64,000 nt of DNA, from positions 744,001 to 808,000 of the forward strand of contig JAEPQD010000002.1 of assembly GCA_017642695.1 (NCBI GenBank), in the 5' to 3' direction. Below the pieces are notes generated by a model. That model ran no database searches. It saw only the letters and a list, made by a program, of their open reading frames with translations, and was not told where the DNA came from. The stretch's first letter is position 1; each line of letters starts with the position of its first letter. Both the position numbers and the translations under genes were made by a program. This document shows positions 18,940 to 27,698 of the stretch, piece by piece. The DNA comes from Parvibaculum sp. Its GTDB lineage: Bacteria > Pseudomonadota > Alphaproteobacteria > Parvibaculales > Parvibaculaceae.

Positions 18940-19258
18940 CCCACAAAATCCGGGGACAAGTTTTTTCGCCGTGAATTGTGACAGCGCCGGTTCGGGCTTA
19001 TCCCCGGCGGCTGGCGTCACCCTAAATTCGGATGTGGAAGTTCTCTTCGAACGGTGCCGGGCTAGGGCGGGGATAACCCAATATGATCCTTATACGGATG
19101 ATATTGGAACGGCGGGTGGAGAGCGTTTGTGACGTTCATGTGACGGTCTGATGACAGTTGTCCGGGGATAAGTCCGAAACCTCAACGGGATCAACGTGCT
19201 GGGCCGATTCCGGCAATTGTGACAGTCGGGCCGCGTTCTGCGCGGTTTATCCCCGTTT
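18940..19258. repeat. Gene-free repeat cluster 1 (TTATCCCCGG family)
   Basis: The 319-base gap contains five copies of TTATCCCCGG or close variants in both orientations, at 18950-18960, 18998-19007, 19067-19076, 19162-19171 and 19247-19256. Two copies of AATTGTGACAG (18974-18984 and 19215-19225) each precede a forward copy. The motifs at 18950 and 18998 can pair as arms of a hairpin about 58 bases long. A separate hairpin has 12-bp arms with one mismatch (19078-19089 and 19096-19107). Related sequences recur at 23474-23781. No open frame here is credible. Confidence 0.75.
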
Positions 19259-19951
19259 TCAGATCAACCCCAGCGATCTGAAGCTCGCGTGGCGTCCCTT
19301 GCCGACGACGAGGTGGTCGTGCACCTCGATGCCGAGCGGTTTCGCGGTGTCGACGATCTGGCGCGTCATCTCCACATCCGCGTTGGAGGGCGTCGGGTCT
19401 CCGGACGGGTGGTTATGGACGAGGATGAGGGCTGAGGCGTTGAGTTCCAGCGCGCGTTTCACCACCTCGCGCGGATAGACCGGCGTGTGGTCCACCGTTC
19501 CCTTCTGCTGCACCTCGTCGGCGATCAGCACATTCTTGCGGTCGAGGAAGAGAATGCGGAACTGTTCCGTTGCGTTATGCGCCATGGAGGTGGCGCAATA
19601 ATCGAGCAGGGCATTCCAGGAGCCGATGACGTTCTTCTTCATGACGTTCGACTGCGACATCCGGATGCCCGCTTCGCGCACGATGCGAAAATCGACGATT
19701 GCGGCTTCGGGAACCTTGAAGTCGCGAAGCCGCACCGGTGCGGCGCTCAGGGCGCCCGACAGGCTACCGAACTCTTTGAGCAATTCCTTCGCGAGCGGCT
19801 TTACATCCTTCCGCGGGATCGAACGAAAGAGGATCAGTTCGAGAATCTCGTAGTCGGGAAGGGCGTCGGGCGCTTTCAGGAAACGCTGCCGGAGGCGCTC
19901 GCGGTGGCCGGCGTAGTGCGGCTTTTCCTTCGCGCCGTTCCCCACCGGCAT
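19259..19951 (-). CDS. radC: RadC/JAMM-domain protein
   Basis: The ATG at 19951 gives 230 residues and begins nine bases after the map stop; an earlier start at 20014 would overlap map. The N-terminal helix-hairpin-helix part ([32 protein letters not shown]) is followed by the JAMM metalloprotease-like motif [16 protein letters not shown] near the C-terminus. RadC was once thought to be a repair protein, but its actual role remains unsettled. It lies downstream of map on the same strand and next to repeat cluster 1. Confidence 0.93.
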   Translation of the reverse strand: MPVGNGAKEKPHYAGHRERLRQRFLKAPDALPDYEILELILFRSIPRKDVKPLAKELLKEFGSLSGALSAAPVRLRDFKVPEAAIVDFRIVREAGIRMSQSNVMKKNVIGSWNALLDYCATSMAHNATEQFRILFLDRKNVLIADEVQQKGTVDHTPVYPREVVKRALELNASALILVHNHPSGDPTPSNADVEMTRQIVDTAKPLGIEVHDHLVVGKGRHASFRSLGLI

Positions 19952-19959
19952 GGGGCCGG

Positions 19960-20781
19960 TCAGGCGTAGGGCGGGCAGTCGCGGCCCGCGGGGGACTTGG
20001 TGAAAATCTCGCAACCATCCGCCGTTACGCCGATGGAATGTTCGAACTGCGCGGAAAGCGAGCGGTCGCGCGTCACCGCCGTCCAGCCGTCCGACAATAT
20101 CTTCACGCCCGGCTTGCCGAGATTGATCATCGGTTCGATGGTGAAGAACATGCCTTCCTTCAGCACCGCGCCCTGGCCCTTGCGGCCGTAGTGCAGCACG
20201 TTCGGCGCATCGTGGAAGACGCGGCCGAGGCCGTGGCCGCAGAATTCGCGCACGACGGAGCAGCGCTGGCTTTCCGCGAATTCCTGGATCGCGTGGCCGA
20301 TGTCGCCAAGCGTCGCGCCGGGCTTCACGGCGGCGATACCGCGCATCAGCGATTCATAGGTCACGTCGACGAGGCGCTGTGCCTTGCGCGGCGCTTCGCC
20401 TGCGAAATACATGCGGTTCGTGTCGCCGTGCCAGCCGTCGAGAATGTAGGTGACGTCGACGTTTACCGCGTCGCCCTCGCGGAGCGCGCGGTCGCCGGGG
20501 ATACCGTGGCAGACGACGTGATTGACCGAGGTGCAGCAGGACTTGCGAAAGCCGCGATAGTTGAGCGGCGCGGGGTAGGCGCCGTGGTCCATGCCGAATT
20601 CGAAGACGATCCGGTCGATCTCGTCGGTCGTCATGCCGGGCCGGATCTCGTCCGCCAGCAGGTCGAGCGCCTCGGCCGCTAGCCGGCCGACGCGGCGCAT
20701 GCCTTCGAAGGCTTCGGCATCGTGTATCTTGATCCGCCCGATATTGCGTTCCGGGGCGTCGAGGGCTTCGGTATAGCTCAT
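19960..20781 (-). CDS. map: Type I methionine aminopeptidase
   Basis: The start at 20781 (273 residues, [30 protein letters not shown]) matches the usual length and N-terminus. Earlier ATGs at 20823 and 20901 run into the cinA promoter region. Metal-ligand regions are visible: [40 protein letters not shown] and [10 protein letters not shown]. The enzyme removes initiator methionine from nascent proteins. It is divergent from cinA with a gap of 119 bases and is followed by radC. Confidence 0.95.
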   Translation of the reverse strand: MSYTEALDAPERNIGRIKIHDAEAFEGMRRVGRLAAEALDLLADEIRPGMTTDEIDRIVFEFGMDHGAYPAPLNYRGFRKSCCTSVNHVVCHGIPGDRALREGDAVNVDVTYILDGWHGDTNRMYFAGEAPRKAQRLVDVTYESLMRGIAAVKPGATLGDIGHAIQEFAESQRCSVVREFCGHGLGRVFHDAPNVLHYGRKGQGAVLKEGMFFTIEPMINLGKPGVKILSDGWTAVTRDRSLSAQFEHSIGVTADGCEIFTKSPAGRDCPPYA

Positions 20782-20900
20782 CTGGTCTTTCGCAAGGGTC
20801 TGCCGTGTTTCCACTCCTAACATAGTGCCCGGCGGCGGCATTTGAAAGCGGCGGCCGGGCGGCGCTATTCTGGGACAAATGAAACCTTGAGGAACTGCCA

Positions 20901-21659
20901 ATGCCGCGCGTCGTGACCGCCTGCGTGCTTCTGATCGGCGACGAGATACTCTCGGGCCGGACGCGGGATTCGAATCTCGCCTATATCGCGACCCATCTGA
21001 ACCGCATTGGCGTGCAGGTGCGCGAGGCGCGGGTTATCCCCGACATCGAGGAGACGATCGTCGCGACGCTGAACGAGGTGCGTGCGCGGCACGACTACGT
21101 CTTCACCACGGGCGGCATCGGCCCGACGCATGACGACATCACGGCGGACGCGGTCGCCAGGGCCTTCGGCGTCGGCATCGACTACCACCCCGAAGCCGTG
21201 CAGATCCTCGGCGATCACTACAAGGAGACGGGCGGCGAATTCACGAAGGCGCGCATGCGGATGGCACGGCTGCCGGAAGGGGCCACCATGATCGCGAACC
21301 CCTTGAGCAAGGCGCCGGGTTTCCAGATCGGCAATGTCTTCGTGATGGCGGGCGTGCCGATGGTGATGCAGGTGATGCTGGACAGCCTGACGGACCGTCT
21401 CGAAGGCGGCGCCGCGATGCAGAGCCGCACGGTCACGGGACAGATCGGCGAGGGCACCATTGCCGAAAAGCTCGGCGACCTGCAGGCCCGCCATCCGGAG
21501 GTCGGAATCGGCAGCTATCCCTATTACCGGGGCAAGGTTTTCGGCACCAGCATCGTCGTGCGGGCCACCGATTCGAACGAGCTCGACATGGTTGCGAACG
21601 AGGTTGCGGCACTGATGCGGGAGTTCGGCGTGGAGCCGGCCATGGGCGACCCTGCGTGA
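20901..21659 (+). CDS. CinA-type molybdopterin-binding domain protein
   Basis: The 252-residue protein starts MPRVVTACVLLIGDEILSGRTRDSN and contains FTTGGIGPTHDDITADAVARAFG, the MoaB/Mog-like domain of competence/damage-inducible protein A. The C-terminal nicotinamide-nucleotide amidase domain of full CinA is missing. That is normal for this shorter alphaproteobacterial type rather than a truncation. The reaction is not established; nucleotide pyrophosphatase activity on ADP-ribose is known for the domain in CinA. A GAGGAAC site precedes the start. Confidence 0.88.
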   Translation: MPRVVTACVLLIGDEILSGRTRDSNLAYIATHLNRIGVQVREARVIPDIEETIVATLNEVRARHDYVFTTGGIGPTHDDITADAVARAFGVGIDYHPEAVQILGDHYKETGGEFTKARMRMARLPEGATMIANPLSKAPGFQIGNVFVMAGVPMVMQVMLDSLTDRLEGGAAMQSRTVTGQIGEGTIAEKLGDLQARHPEVGIGSYPYYRGKVFGTSIVVRATDSNELDMVANEVAALMREFGVEPAMGDPA

Positions 21660-21911
21660 ACCAATTGCCCGGAAATACGGGGTTTTTGTCGTATATCTGC
21701 AACAGAATTGAGCAACATTACGAAAGTTTCAGCATTTCTGCGGTTTCCGGGCGATACAATCTTTTCCGGACCGACTAAAGTTTGCGGCATGAAGGTCTGG
21801 CGGCCGCCACCCGGTAACGAAATCGGGTAGCCCGGCAGAGGGGGAACAGGCTTCGAGCTAACAGGCCTGACAACAAAATTTGGGTCACGGAGACCCGGAG
21901 GGAGAAACGAC

Positions 21912-22163
21912 ATGAAGAAGACCATCGGCATTCTGGGTATGGCTGCGGGCGCTGCGATGATGCTGTCGAGCGCTGCCTTTGCCCTCGACTCCAGCTTCGA
22001 CGCGATGTCGAAGTCCGGCACGCACAAGTTCATCGTGGTGTGCACGGGCGCACCGGACACGGAAGTTTCGCAGCAGGGCGCCAACGCCACCGAAGCGCAG
22101 GCCGCGGTTCAGGCGACCGTTGCCGGCACCTGCCATCCGAAGTGGGTCGGCCTCGAAGGCTAA
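21912..22163 (+). CDS. Small exported protein of unknown function
   Basis: The 83-residue product has a clear signal peptide, MKKTIGILGMAAGAAMMLSSAAFA, so about 59 residues would be exported. The mature part has two cysteines (VVCTG and GTCHP) that could form a disulfide, and is otherwise Ala/Gln-rich in the middle. A strong GGAGGGAGAAACG site precedes the ATG, and a good terminator follows the stop. It is a single-gene transcript. I do not recognise a family. Confidence 0.75.
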   Translation: MKKTIGILGMAAGAAMMLSSAAFALDSSFDAMSKSGTHKFIVVCTGAPDTEVSQQGANATEAQAAVQATVAGTCHPKWVGLEG

Positions 22164-22191
22164 GCCTTACCGGCCAAACGGAATTCTGCGG

Positions 22192-22226
22192 AAACGGCGG
22201 TCCCTCGGGCCGCCGTTTTCCTTTTG
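22192..22226 (+). terminator. Intrinsic terminator of the small exported protein gene
   Basis: A 9-bp stem (22192-22200 with 22210-22218) with further CCC/GGG pairing inside the loop is followed by TTTCCTTTT. Confidence 0.8.
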
Positions 22227-22283
22227 CACGGGCGGGCGCGAGCGGGCATAGCTAGGGCATGCGGGCGCGCCGCCGCCCGCCGG

Positions 22284-22370
22284 GGCCCCTTGGCGAAACT
22301 GGTATACGCAGCAGACTTAAAATCTGCTTCTCGAAAGGGAGTGCGGGTTCGAGTCCCGCAGGGGCCACCA
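22284..22370 (+). tRNA. tRNA-Leu (anticodon UAA)
   Basis: The 87-nt sequence folds as a class II tRNA. The 7-bp acceptor stem pairs GGCCCCT with AGGGGCC, followed by discriminator A and an encoded CCA. The anticodon stem GCAGA/TCTGC encloses the loop CTTAAAA, so the anticodon is UAA. A long variable arm (TCTCGAAAGGGAG) and the T-arm GCGGGTTCGAGTCCCGC are present. The long variable arm and anticodon agree on leucine. Confidence 0.96.
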
Positions 22371-22386
22371 GGCCTTCGGGTGTGAG

Positions 22387-23034
22387 CTATGGCCCGGGAA
22401 GCCAGCCTGATGCGCTTGCGGCCAGGTAGAGCCCCGTCATCACCAGCACAATGGCCGCGGCGCGGTTGACGAGGCGGAGCGCTTCGCGCGGTGCTTTCGC
22501 CGCCGCACCGGCCGCGAGCGCCGCCCAGGCGAGCTTCACGGCGCCGATGGCGATGGTGGCGGCGAGGATGACCAGGGCCGCATCGGCGAGCGTCAGGGTG
22601 GCCATATCGAGGAAGGCAGGCAGGAAGCCGAGATAGAACAGGATCGCCTTCTGGTCGCCGAAGGTGAGCAGGAAGCCCGCCAGAAAACTTGAGAAAAGCG
22701 AGACGGGACGGGCAATTGAAGCCCCTTCCGCGGTCTCTGCGCCGGACTGCCAGAGGACCACGCCTAGCCAGACGAGGAAGACGGCACCCAGATATTTCAC
22801 GATGATGAAGAACCCGCCCATCGCATCGGCGACGAGCGCCAGGCCGAAAATCGCGACGAGAATGAAGACCGCGTCCGCCACCGCGATGCCCGCCGCCGCC
22901 GCGACGCCATGCCGGAAACCGCCGGCGGCCGCGCGCGCGACCACCGTCATGACGCTGACCCCCGGCACTGCGGCGAGCAGTGCCATCGCCCCGAACAGCG
23001 CCGCAAGCGCGGCCGGCGCAATCGTCACGCTCAT
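22387..23034 (-). CDS. LysE/RhtB-family amino-acid exporter
   Basis: The 215-residue protein is almost entirely hydrophobic with about six membrane helices. It shows the LysE pattern: an N-terminal LLAAVPGVSVMTVVARAAAGG, then KYLGAVFLVWLGVVLW, then SSFLAGFLLTFGDQKAILFYLGFLPAF. These proteins export amino acids or related small molecules across the inner membrane. The cargo cannot be predicted. The 3' end faces the tRNA-Leu gene 17 bases away. Confidence 0.88.
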   Translation of the reverse strand: MSVTIAPAALAALFGAMALLAAVPGVSVMTVVARAAAGGFRHGVAAAAGIAVADAVFILVAIFGLALVADAMGGFFIIVKYLGAVFLVWLGVVLWQSGAETAEGASIARPVSLFSSFLAGFLLTFGDQKAILFYLGFLPAFLDMATLTLADAALVILAATIAIGAVKLAWAALAAGAAAKAPREALRLVNRAAAIVLVMTGLYLAASASGWLPGP

Positions 23035-23068
23035 CGTTCAACTGCCTGAAAAATAAGGACTTTATGTA

Positions 23069-23332
23069 TCAGCCGTGACCGGCAACCACCTGCGGCTTTT
23101 CGTGATAGAGGGCGTCCGCCGGTACGCTTTCGTCTTCCTTCAGTGCCGGATCGAACTTGTAGAGCGTCGAGCAATAGCCGCAGACGATCTCGTTCTCGCG
23201 GCCCATGTCGAGGAAGACATGCGGATGATCGAAGGGCGGCAGCGCGCCGATGCACTCGAACTCCCTGACACCAATACGGATTTCGCGGGCGCCCGCCTCG
23301 TTGCAGAATTTCGGTGTCGTGCCGCCGCTCAT
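23069..23332 (-). CDS. CHCC-type zinc-finger protein
   Basis: The start at 23332 (87 residues, MSGGTTPKFCNEAG) is chosen because the upstream extension is not conserved-looking. The segment VFLDMGRENEIVCGYCSTLYKFD, together with the upstream Cys and DHPHVFLD histidine, matches the zf-CHCC domain found in NDUFS6-like accessory proteins and short alphaproteobacterial proteins. It probably binds one zinc ion. A link to complex I is possible but not shown. It lies 34 bases upstream of the LysE gene on the same strand. Confidence 0.82.
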   Translation of the reverse strand: MSGGTTPKFCNEAGAREIRIGVREFECIGALPPFDHPHVFLDMGRENEIVCGYCSTLYKFDPALKEDESVPADALYHEKPQVVAGHG

Positions 23333-24072
23333 GTCCCGCTCTCCGTGATGTCCGACATGAGGCGAAACTAGTGGGGGCGGGGGCGCTCCGCAAGACGCTT
23401 CGAGGGCAGGAACCGTTACGTATCCGTGACGAATTGACGACCCTGCAAGTGACCGGAATCGCTGAGGTTTCACTTATCCCGGCTGACTGTCATTGAACTG
23501 TCATAAAAACGTTACAAAGACCCCGGGCGGGGCGTGAGGAGGCATCAGCGTGACGCTGGCGCGGCTTTATCCCCGGGCGACGGTGCGTGCCGGGAGACAC
23601 TGCGTATATGCTCCGTAGGCAGATTATCCCCGGGTGCAGCACCCCGCGAATCCGGGGACAAGTTCTTCCGCCGGGCACCCGTTACGACGCGATTGTGAAA
23701 CATGCTGTCCCGCCGGGGATAAGCCCGGACCGGCACCGTCACAATTCGTGCTCGGGACGCGCGGCGGGCGTTTATCCCCGGCGCGCGAAGAGAGGTCGCG
23801 CCCACTGCCCGCGCGGTCATTTTCGGCGCCGCAAGCGACGGAATGACCGCGCGTCTCCGTTTAGCCCTTCGCATGGCTCCGGGCGTTCGAGGCTCGAAAA
23901 GGTCCACCGGACCTTTTCGTTCGCTTGCGCGAACCGCCTCTCACTTACGAAAATGTGAGAAACGGGGTTCCGGAAGCGCTTGGTGGCGCGGAGGGCATCG
24001 GCCATAATTGACTTAATGTCAGGAACGGGCCGGGAAGAGCCCGTCCGATAACCCCCCGGGAGGAGGACCCCT
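23333..24072. repeat. Gene-free region with repeat cluster 2 (TTATCCCCGG family)
   Basis: This is the longest gap in the window (740 bases). It has TTATCCCCGG-type motifs at 23474-23482 (one C shorter), 23567-23576, 23624-23633, 23652-23662, 23713-23722 and 23772-23781, in both orientations. Bases 23713-23750, read in reverse complement, match 18970-19007 of cluster 1 at 33 of 38 positions. Bases 23649-23673 match 18947-18971 at about 23 of 25. The inverted 10-mers at 23713 and 23772 bound a 69-base palindromic unit. The open frames here have no family features. The last bases carry the promoter and GGGAGGAGG site of the transporter gene. Confidence 0.75.
23896..23918. repeat. Palindromic hairpin shared with the element at 29080-29303
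   Basis: GAAAAGGTCC and GGACCTTTTC form a perfect 10-bp stem around ACC. The same hairpin core, with longer A/T ends, lies at 29197-29221, and both are followed by GTTCGCTT-type sequence. It looks like a dispersed repeat that could also act as a terminator in either direction. Confidence 0.65.
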
Positions 24073-25512
24073 ATGCCGAATGCGGCCGCTTCGGGCCAGG
24101 CAAGCCATGATGCCAGCCGGCCCTTGTCGCGATGGACGCTCTTTGCCTTCGCGCTGCCCGCCGCACCCATTTCCGCCATGGGGCTTCCGCTCGTCGTTCA
24201 CCTGCCGCCCTTCTATGCGGGCACGCTCGGCCTCGGGCTGGTGACGGTCGGCGCAATCTTCATGCTGGCGCGGTTCTGGGATGTGTTCACGGATCCGGTG
24301 CTCGGCATCCTCTCCGACAGATACGAGACGCGCTGGGGGCGGCGGCGGCACTGGATCGTGCTTTCCGTGCCGATCATGCTGCTTTCCGTCTACATGATCT
24401 TCATGCCGCCCGTTGCGGTGTCGGCGACCTATCTCGTGTTCTGGCTGTTCGTGCTTTATGTCGGCTGGACGCTGCTGACCATATCGCACATGAGCTGGGG
24501 CGCGGAACTCACGCCCGACTATCACGAGCGCTCGCGCGTGCAGGGCGCACGCGAAGTGGCGCTGATCCTCGGCATGGTGTTCGTGCTGACGCTGCCCGTT
24601 CTGATCGAGCAGATGAACCCGGAGAACCTCGCGCAGGCGCGCGTCGCCTCGATGGGCTGGTTCGTGCTGATCCTGCTGCCCATCGCCGTCGCGCTCGCGG
24701 TGTGGCGTGTGCCGGAACGGCCGACGCCCACGCCGGTTCATGTGCCGTTCAAACAGGCGGTCAAGGCGCTCGTGGAGAGCCGGCCGCTGCAGGTGGTGCT
24801 GGCCGCCGACCTTCTCGGTGGCGTATCGGGCGGGCTCGTCGCCTCGATGTTCCTGTTCCTCGCGGAAGACGCGCTGAAGCTCGGCAGCTATTCGAGCCTG
24901 ATGCTGCTCGGCTACTTCATTTCCGGCGTCTGCTTCATTCCGCTCATTCTCTTCGTGGCGCGCCGCTTCGGCAAACACAAGACGGCGGCGGCATCGGCAA
25001 TCTTCAACGCGCTGACCGTGCCGCTGATCCTGCTGGTGCCGCAGGGCAATGCGGTGGCAGCGCTCACCGTCTGGGCGCTGTGCGGCGTCAACATGGCGGC
25101 GGGTCCTTTCCTGTTCCGCTCGCTGATGGCGGACGTCGCGGATCACGACGCCGTCGTCACACGACAGCAGCGAACGGGGCTGTTCTATTCGCTGCTGACG
25201 TCGACCAGCAAGGTGGGCGCGGCCTTCGCGATCTTCATCGCCTATTCGCTGCTCGACTCGATCGGCTTCCAGGCGGGCGGCGAGAACTCCCAGGCCGTGC
25301 TCGACAGCCTGCGCGCGGTCTATGTCTGGCCGGCCTGCATCATCAGCGCGGCAGTGGCCGGCATTCTCTGGTTCTATCCGATCGACGAGGGCCGGCAGGT
25401 CGAGAACCGGCGCATCCTCGAACAGCGCGGGCTCGAAACGGCGGCGGCGGCCATAGCGATGCGCACGGGCGCGCCTTCCGACGCGCAATCCTCCGGCGTC
25501 GCGGCGGACTGA
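24073..25512 (+). CDS. MFS transporter of the GPH (MelB-like) cation symporter family
   Basis: The 479-residue protein has about 12 hydrophobic segments. The GPH/MelB motif is visible after helix 2: ARFWDVFTDPVLGILSDRYETRWGRRRHWIV (split here as AR-FWDVFTDPVLG and LSDRYETRWGRRRHW), and the central-loop half has RSLMADVADHDAVVTRQQRTGLFYS. GPH proteins take up sugars, glycosides or organic acids with Na+ or H+. The substrate here is unknown. It is followed after four bases by a hydrolase gene and then a second related transporter. Confidence 0.88.
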   Translation: MPNAAASGQASHDASRPLSRWTLFAFALPAAPISAMGLPLVVHLPPFYAGTLGLGLVTVGAIFMLARFWDVFTDPVLGILSDRYETRWGRRRHWIVLSVPIMLLSVYMIFMPPVAVSATYLVFWLFVLYVGWTLLTISHMSWGAELTPDYHERSRVQGAREVALILGMVFVLTLPVLIEQMNPENLAQARVASMGWFVLILLPIAVALAVWRVPERPTPTPVHVPFKQAVKALVESRPLQVVLAADLLGGVSGGLVASMFLFLAEDALKLGSYSSLMLLGYFISGVCFIPLILFVARRFGKHKTAAASAIFNALTVPLILLVPQGNAVAALTVWALCGVNMAAGPFLFRSLMADVADHDAVVTRQQRTGLFYSLLTSTSKVGAAFAIFIAYSLLDSIGFQAGGENSQAVLDSLRAVYVWPACIISAAVAGILWFYPIDEGRQVENRRILEQRGLETAAAAIAMRTGAPSDAQSSGVAAD

Positions 25513-25515
25513 GCG

Positions 25516-26268
25516 ATGCCGCATTTTTCTTCCGGAGGCATCGAGATCGCCTACGAGGTCGAGGGCGAGGGGAAGCCGATCCTGCTTGTGCACGGCTTTT
25601 CCGCGACGGCGGCGGACAACTGGGTGCGCACGGGCTGGGTGCAGGCGCTGACCCGCGCGCGCTACAAGGTTGTGACCTTCGATCTGCGCGGGCACGGCGC
25701 GAGCCAGAAGCTCTACGAGGCCGACGATTACGACATCGAAAAGATGGCGGGGGACGCGCTTGCGCTCCTGGACCATCTCGGCATCGACAAGGCCGACCTG
25801 ATGGGCTTTTCGATGGGAGCGGGGATCGCGATGCGGCTCGCGGCGCGGCACGGGGAGCGCTTCGGCAAGGTCGTGCTCGCCGGCATCGGCGCCAAGGCGC
25901 TCGAGCCCGCCAAGCCCGGCAGCCCCATCGCCGAGGCGATGGAGGCGGCGGACCCGGCGTCGGTTTCCGACCGCTCGGCGCGTGCTTTCCGGCTCTATGC
26001 GGAAAATCTCGGGCAGGACCTGAAGGCGATCGCCGCCTGCGCGCGTGAGCCGAGGCGCGGCGGCGCGGAAGAAGCCGCGCGCGCGGTGCGCAACGAGACG
26101 CTGGTGATTGCGGGTGCGCGGGACGACCTTGCAGGCGATCCGCAGGGACTAGCGGACCTCATGATGAACGCGCGTGCCGAAATCATTCCCGGTACGGATC
26201 ATATGTTCGCGCTTCCGAATCCAATGTTCAAGGGCGCGGTGATGGACTTCCTGACTGGCTGGAACTGA
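25516..26268 (+). CDS. Alpha/beta-fold hydrolase
   Basis: The 250-residue protein has the nucleophile elbow LMGFSMGAG with Ser99, the oxyanion/HG motif LLVHGFSA near residue 24, FDLRGHGAS near 55, and the catalytic His229 in GTDHMFALPN. It resembles the protein encoded at 30676, sharing the (A/S)xNWVxTGW and ADLMGxSMGA blocks, so the two are paralogues. It lies four bases behind one GPH transporter gene and 49 ahead of another. It could therefore hydrolyse the ester or glycoside that they import, by inference. Confidence 0.87.
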   Translation: MPHFSSGGIEIAYEVEGEGKPILLVHGFSATAADNWVRTGWVQALTRARYKVVTFDLRGHGASQKLYEADDYDIEKMAGDALALLDHLGIDKADLMGFSMGAGIAMRLAARHGERFGKVVLAGIGAKALEPAKPGSPIAEAMEAADPASVSDRSARAFRLYAENLGQDLKAIAACAREPRRGGAEEAARAVRNETLVIAGARDDLAGDPQGLADLMMNARAEIIPGTDHMFALPNPMFKGAVMDFLTGWN

Positions 26269-26317
26269 TGTTTCCGTCCCGGTTTTCTTGGTACCCCTGT
26301 CGAGGCACAACAGGATC

Positions 26318-27688
26318 ATGACATCTTCCCGCCTTTCCGGATGGCGCCTTGCCGCCTTTTCCGGCCCCGCGATTCCGATTTCCGCGCTCGGGCTTCCCAT
26401 CGGCGTCTACCTGCCGCAGTTCTATGCCGGGCCGATGGGTCTCGGGCTTGCCGCCGTCGGTACAGTGTTCATGCTGGCGCGACTCTGGGACGTCGTCACC
26501 GATCCGATGATGGGGATCATTTCCGACCGGTTTCCGTCCCGCTGGGGAAGACGTCGCCACTGGATCGTGCTTTCCGTGCCGCTGCTTCTTGTCTGCGCCT
26601 ACATGGTGTTCGTGCCGACCGCGCCCGTGACGAGCTTCTATCTCATAGGCTGGATGTTCTTCCTCTATATCGGATGGACCATGCTCACCATCTCGCACAT
26701 GGCCTGGGCGGCGGAGCTTTCGGACAACTACAACGAGCGCTCGCGCATCCAGGGTTACCGCGAGGCGTTCCAGCTGCTCGGCGTACCGCTGGTGCTGCTC
26801 ATTCCGGCGATCATCGAACGGATCGGCGCGGAGAACATGGAAGCCGCGCGCGTCGCGGCCATCGGCTGGTTCATCGTGCTGGTGCTGCCGGTCGCCGTCG
26901 GCGTCAACATCCTGTTCGTGCCGGAACGGAAGTCCACGCCGCAGCCGCCGCTCGACATCAAGGCGGCGGTCAGGGCGATCCTGCGCAACCTGCCGCTCCG
27001 CCGTCTGCTTGCGGCCGACTTTCTCAGCGGTTTCGCAGGCGCGGCGCTGGCCTCGATGTATATCTACGAGGCGACTTACGTCTGGGGCATCGGCTCCGTC
27101 GCGAGCTTCCTGCTGCTCATCTATTTCTTCGGCGGCATCATCTTCATTCCGGTCGTGCTGAAGCTCAGCTACCGGCTCGGCAAGCACCGCACCGTCGTCG
27201 CGGCGGGCCTTTTCAACGTTCTCTTTCCGCCGGTGATCTTCCTGATCCCGGAGGGCAATTATTATGTGGCGGCGCTGGTGCTGCTGTTTCTCGGCGTCAA
27301 TGTCGGCACGACGACGACGCTCTACCGCTCAATGATGGCGGATGTGGCCGATATCGACGAACTGGAAACCGGCCAGCGGCGGACGGGGCTTTTCTATGCG
27401 CTGCTGACGCTGACGCAGAAGCTCGGCGGGGCAGTGGCGGTTGGCGTCGTGTTCTGGACGCTGGCGCTGATCGGCTTCGTGCCGGAGCAGGGGCAGAACA
27501 CGCCCTCGACGCTGACGGGGCTTTCCCTCGTCTTTGTGGCGACGCCCGTCATCTGCAATGCGCTCGTCGCCGCGATCATGTGGAAATTCCCCATCGGGCT
27601 CGTGGAACAGGAGGAACTGCGCCGCAAGCTCGACGAACGCTTTGTCGAGGAAGTCGAGCAGACGGAGCGGCCGCCGAACCTGCCGTAA
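26318..27688 (+). CDS. Second GPH-family MFS transporter
   Basis: The ATG at 26318 gives 456 residues starting MTSSRLSGWRLAAFSGPAIP; an upstream start at 26288 is possible. It is clearly related to the transporter at 24073: LPQFYAGPMGLGLAAVG, ARLWDVVTDPMMG, SDRFPSRWGRRRHWIVLSVP and YRSMMADVADIDELETGQRRTG. About 12 membrane helices are predicted by eye. The last codons (TERPPNLP) lie in a 24-base sequence repeated exactly at 28157-28180. The duplication of the next genes therefore began inside this gene. Confidence 0.88.
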   Translation: MTSSRLSGWRLAAFSGPAIPISALGLPIGVYLPQFYAGPMGLGLAAVGTVFMLARLWDVVTDPMMGIISDRFPSRWGRRRHWIVLSVPLLLVCAYMVFVPTAPVTSFYLIGWMFFLYIGWTMLTISHMAWAAELSDNYNERSRIQGYREAFQLLGVPLVLLIPAIIERIGAENMEAARVAAIGWFIVLVLPVAVGVNILFVPERKSTPQPPLDIKAAVRAILRNLPLRRLLAADFLSGFAGAALASMYIYEATYVWGIGSVASFLLLIYFFGGIIFIPVVLKLSYRLGKHRTVVAAGLFNVLFPPVIFLIPEGNYYVAALVLLFLGVNVGTTTTLYRSMMADVADIDELETGQRRTGLFYALLTLTQKLGGAVAVGVVFWTLALIGFVPEQGQNTPSTLTGLSLVFVATPVICNALVAAIMWKFPIGLVEQEELRRKLDERFVEEVEQTERPPNLP

Positions 27689-27698
27689 GAGAAGGACG

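Noticed and set aside
18950-23781. Interpretation of the TTATCCCCGG clusters as oriC
   Set aside because: The decamer resembles the DnaA box only at 7 of 9 positions, no dnaA, hemE, parA or gidA is near, and inverted pairing is not typical of oriC. I retained it as an unexplained repeat.
18940-24072. Possible CRISPR array in the repeat clusters
   Set aside because: Repeats are short, in both orientations, unevenly spaced and diverged; no cas gene is present.
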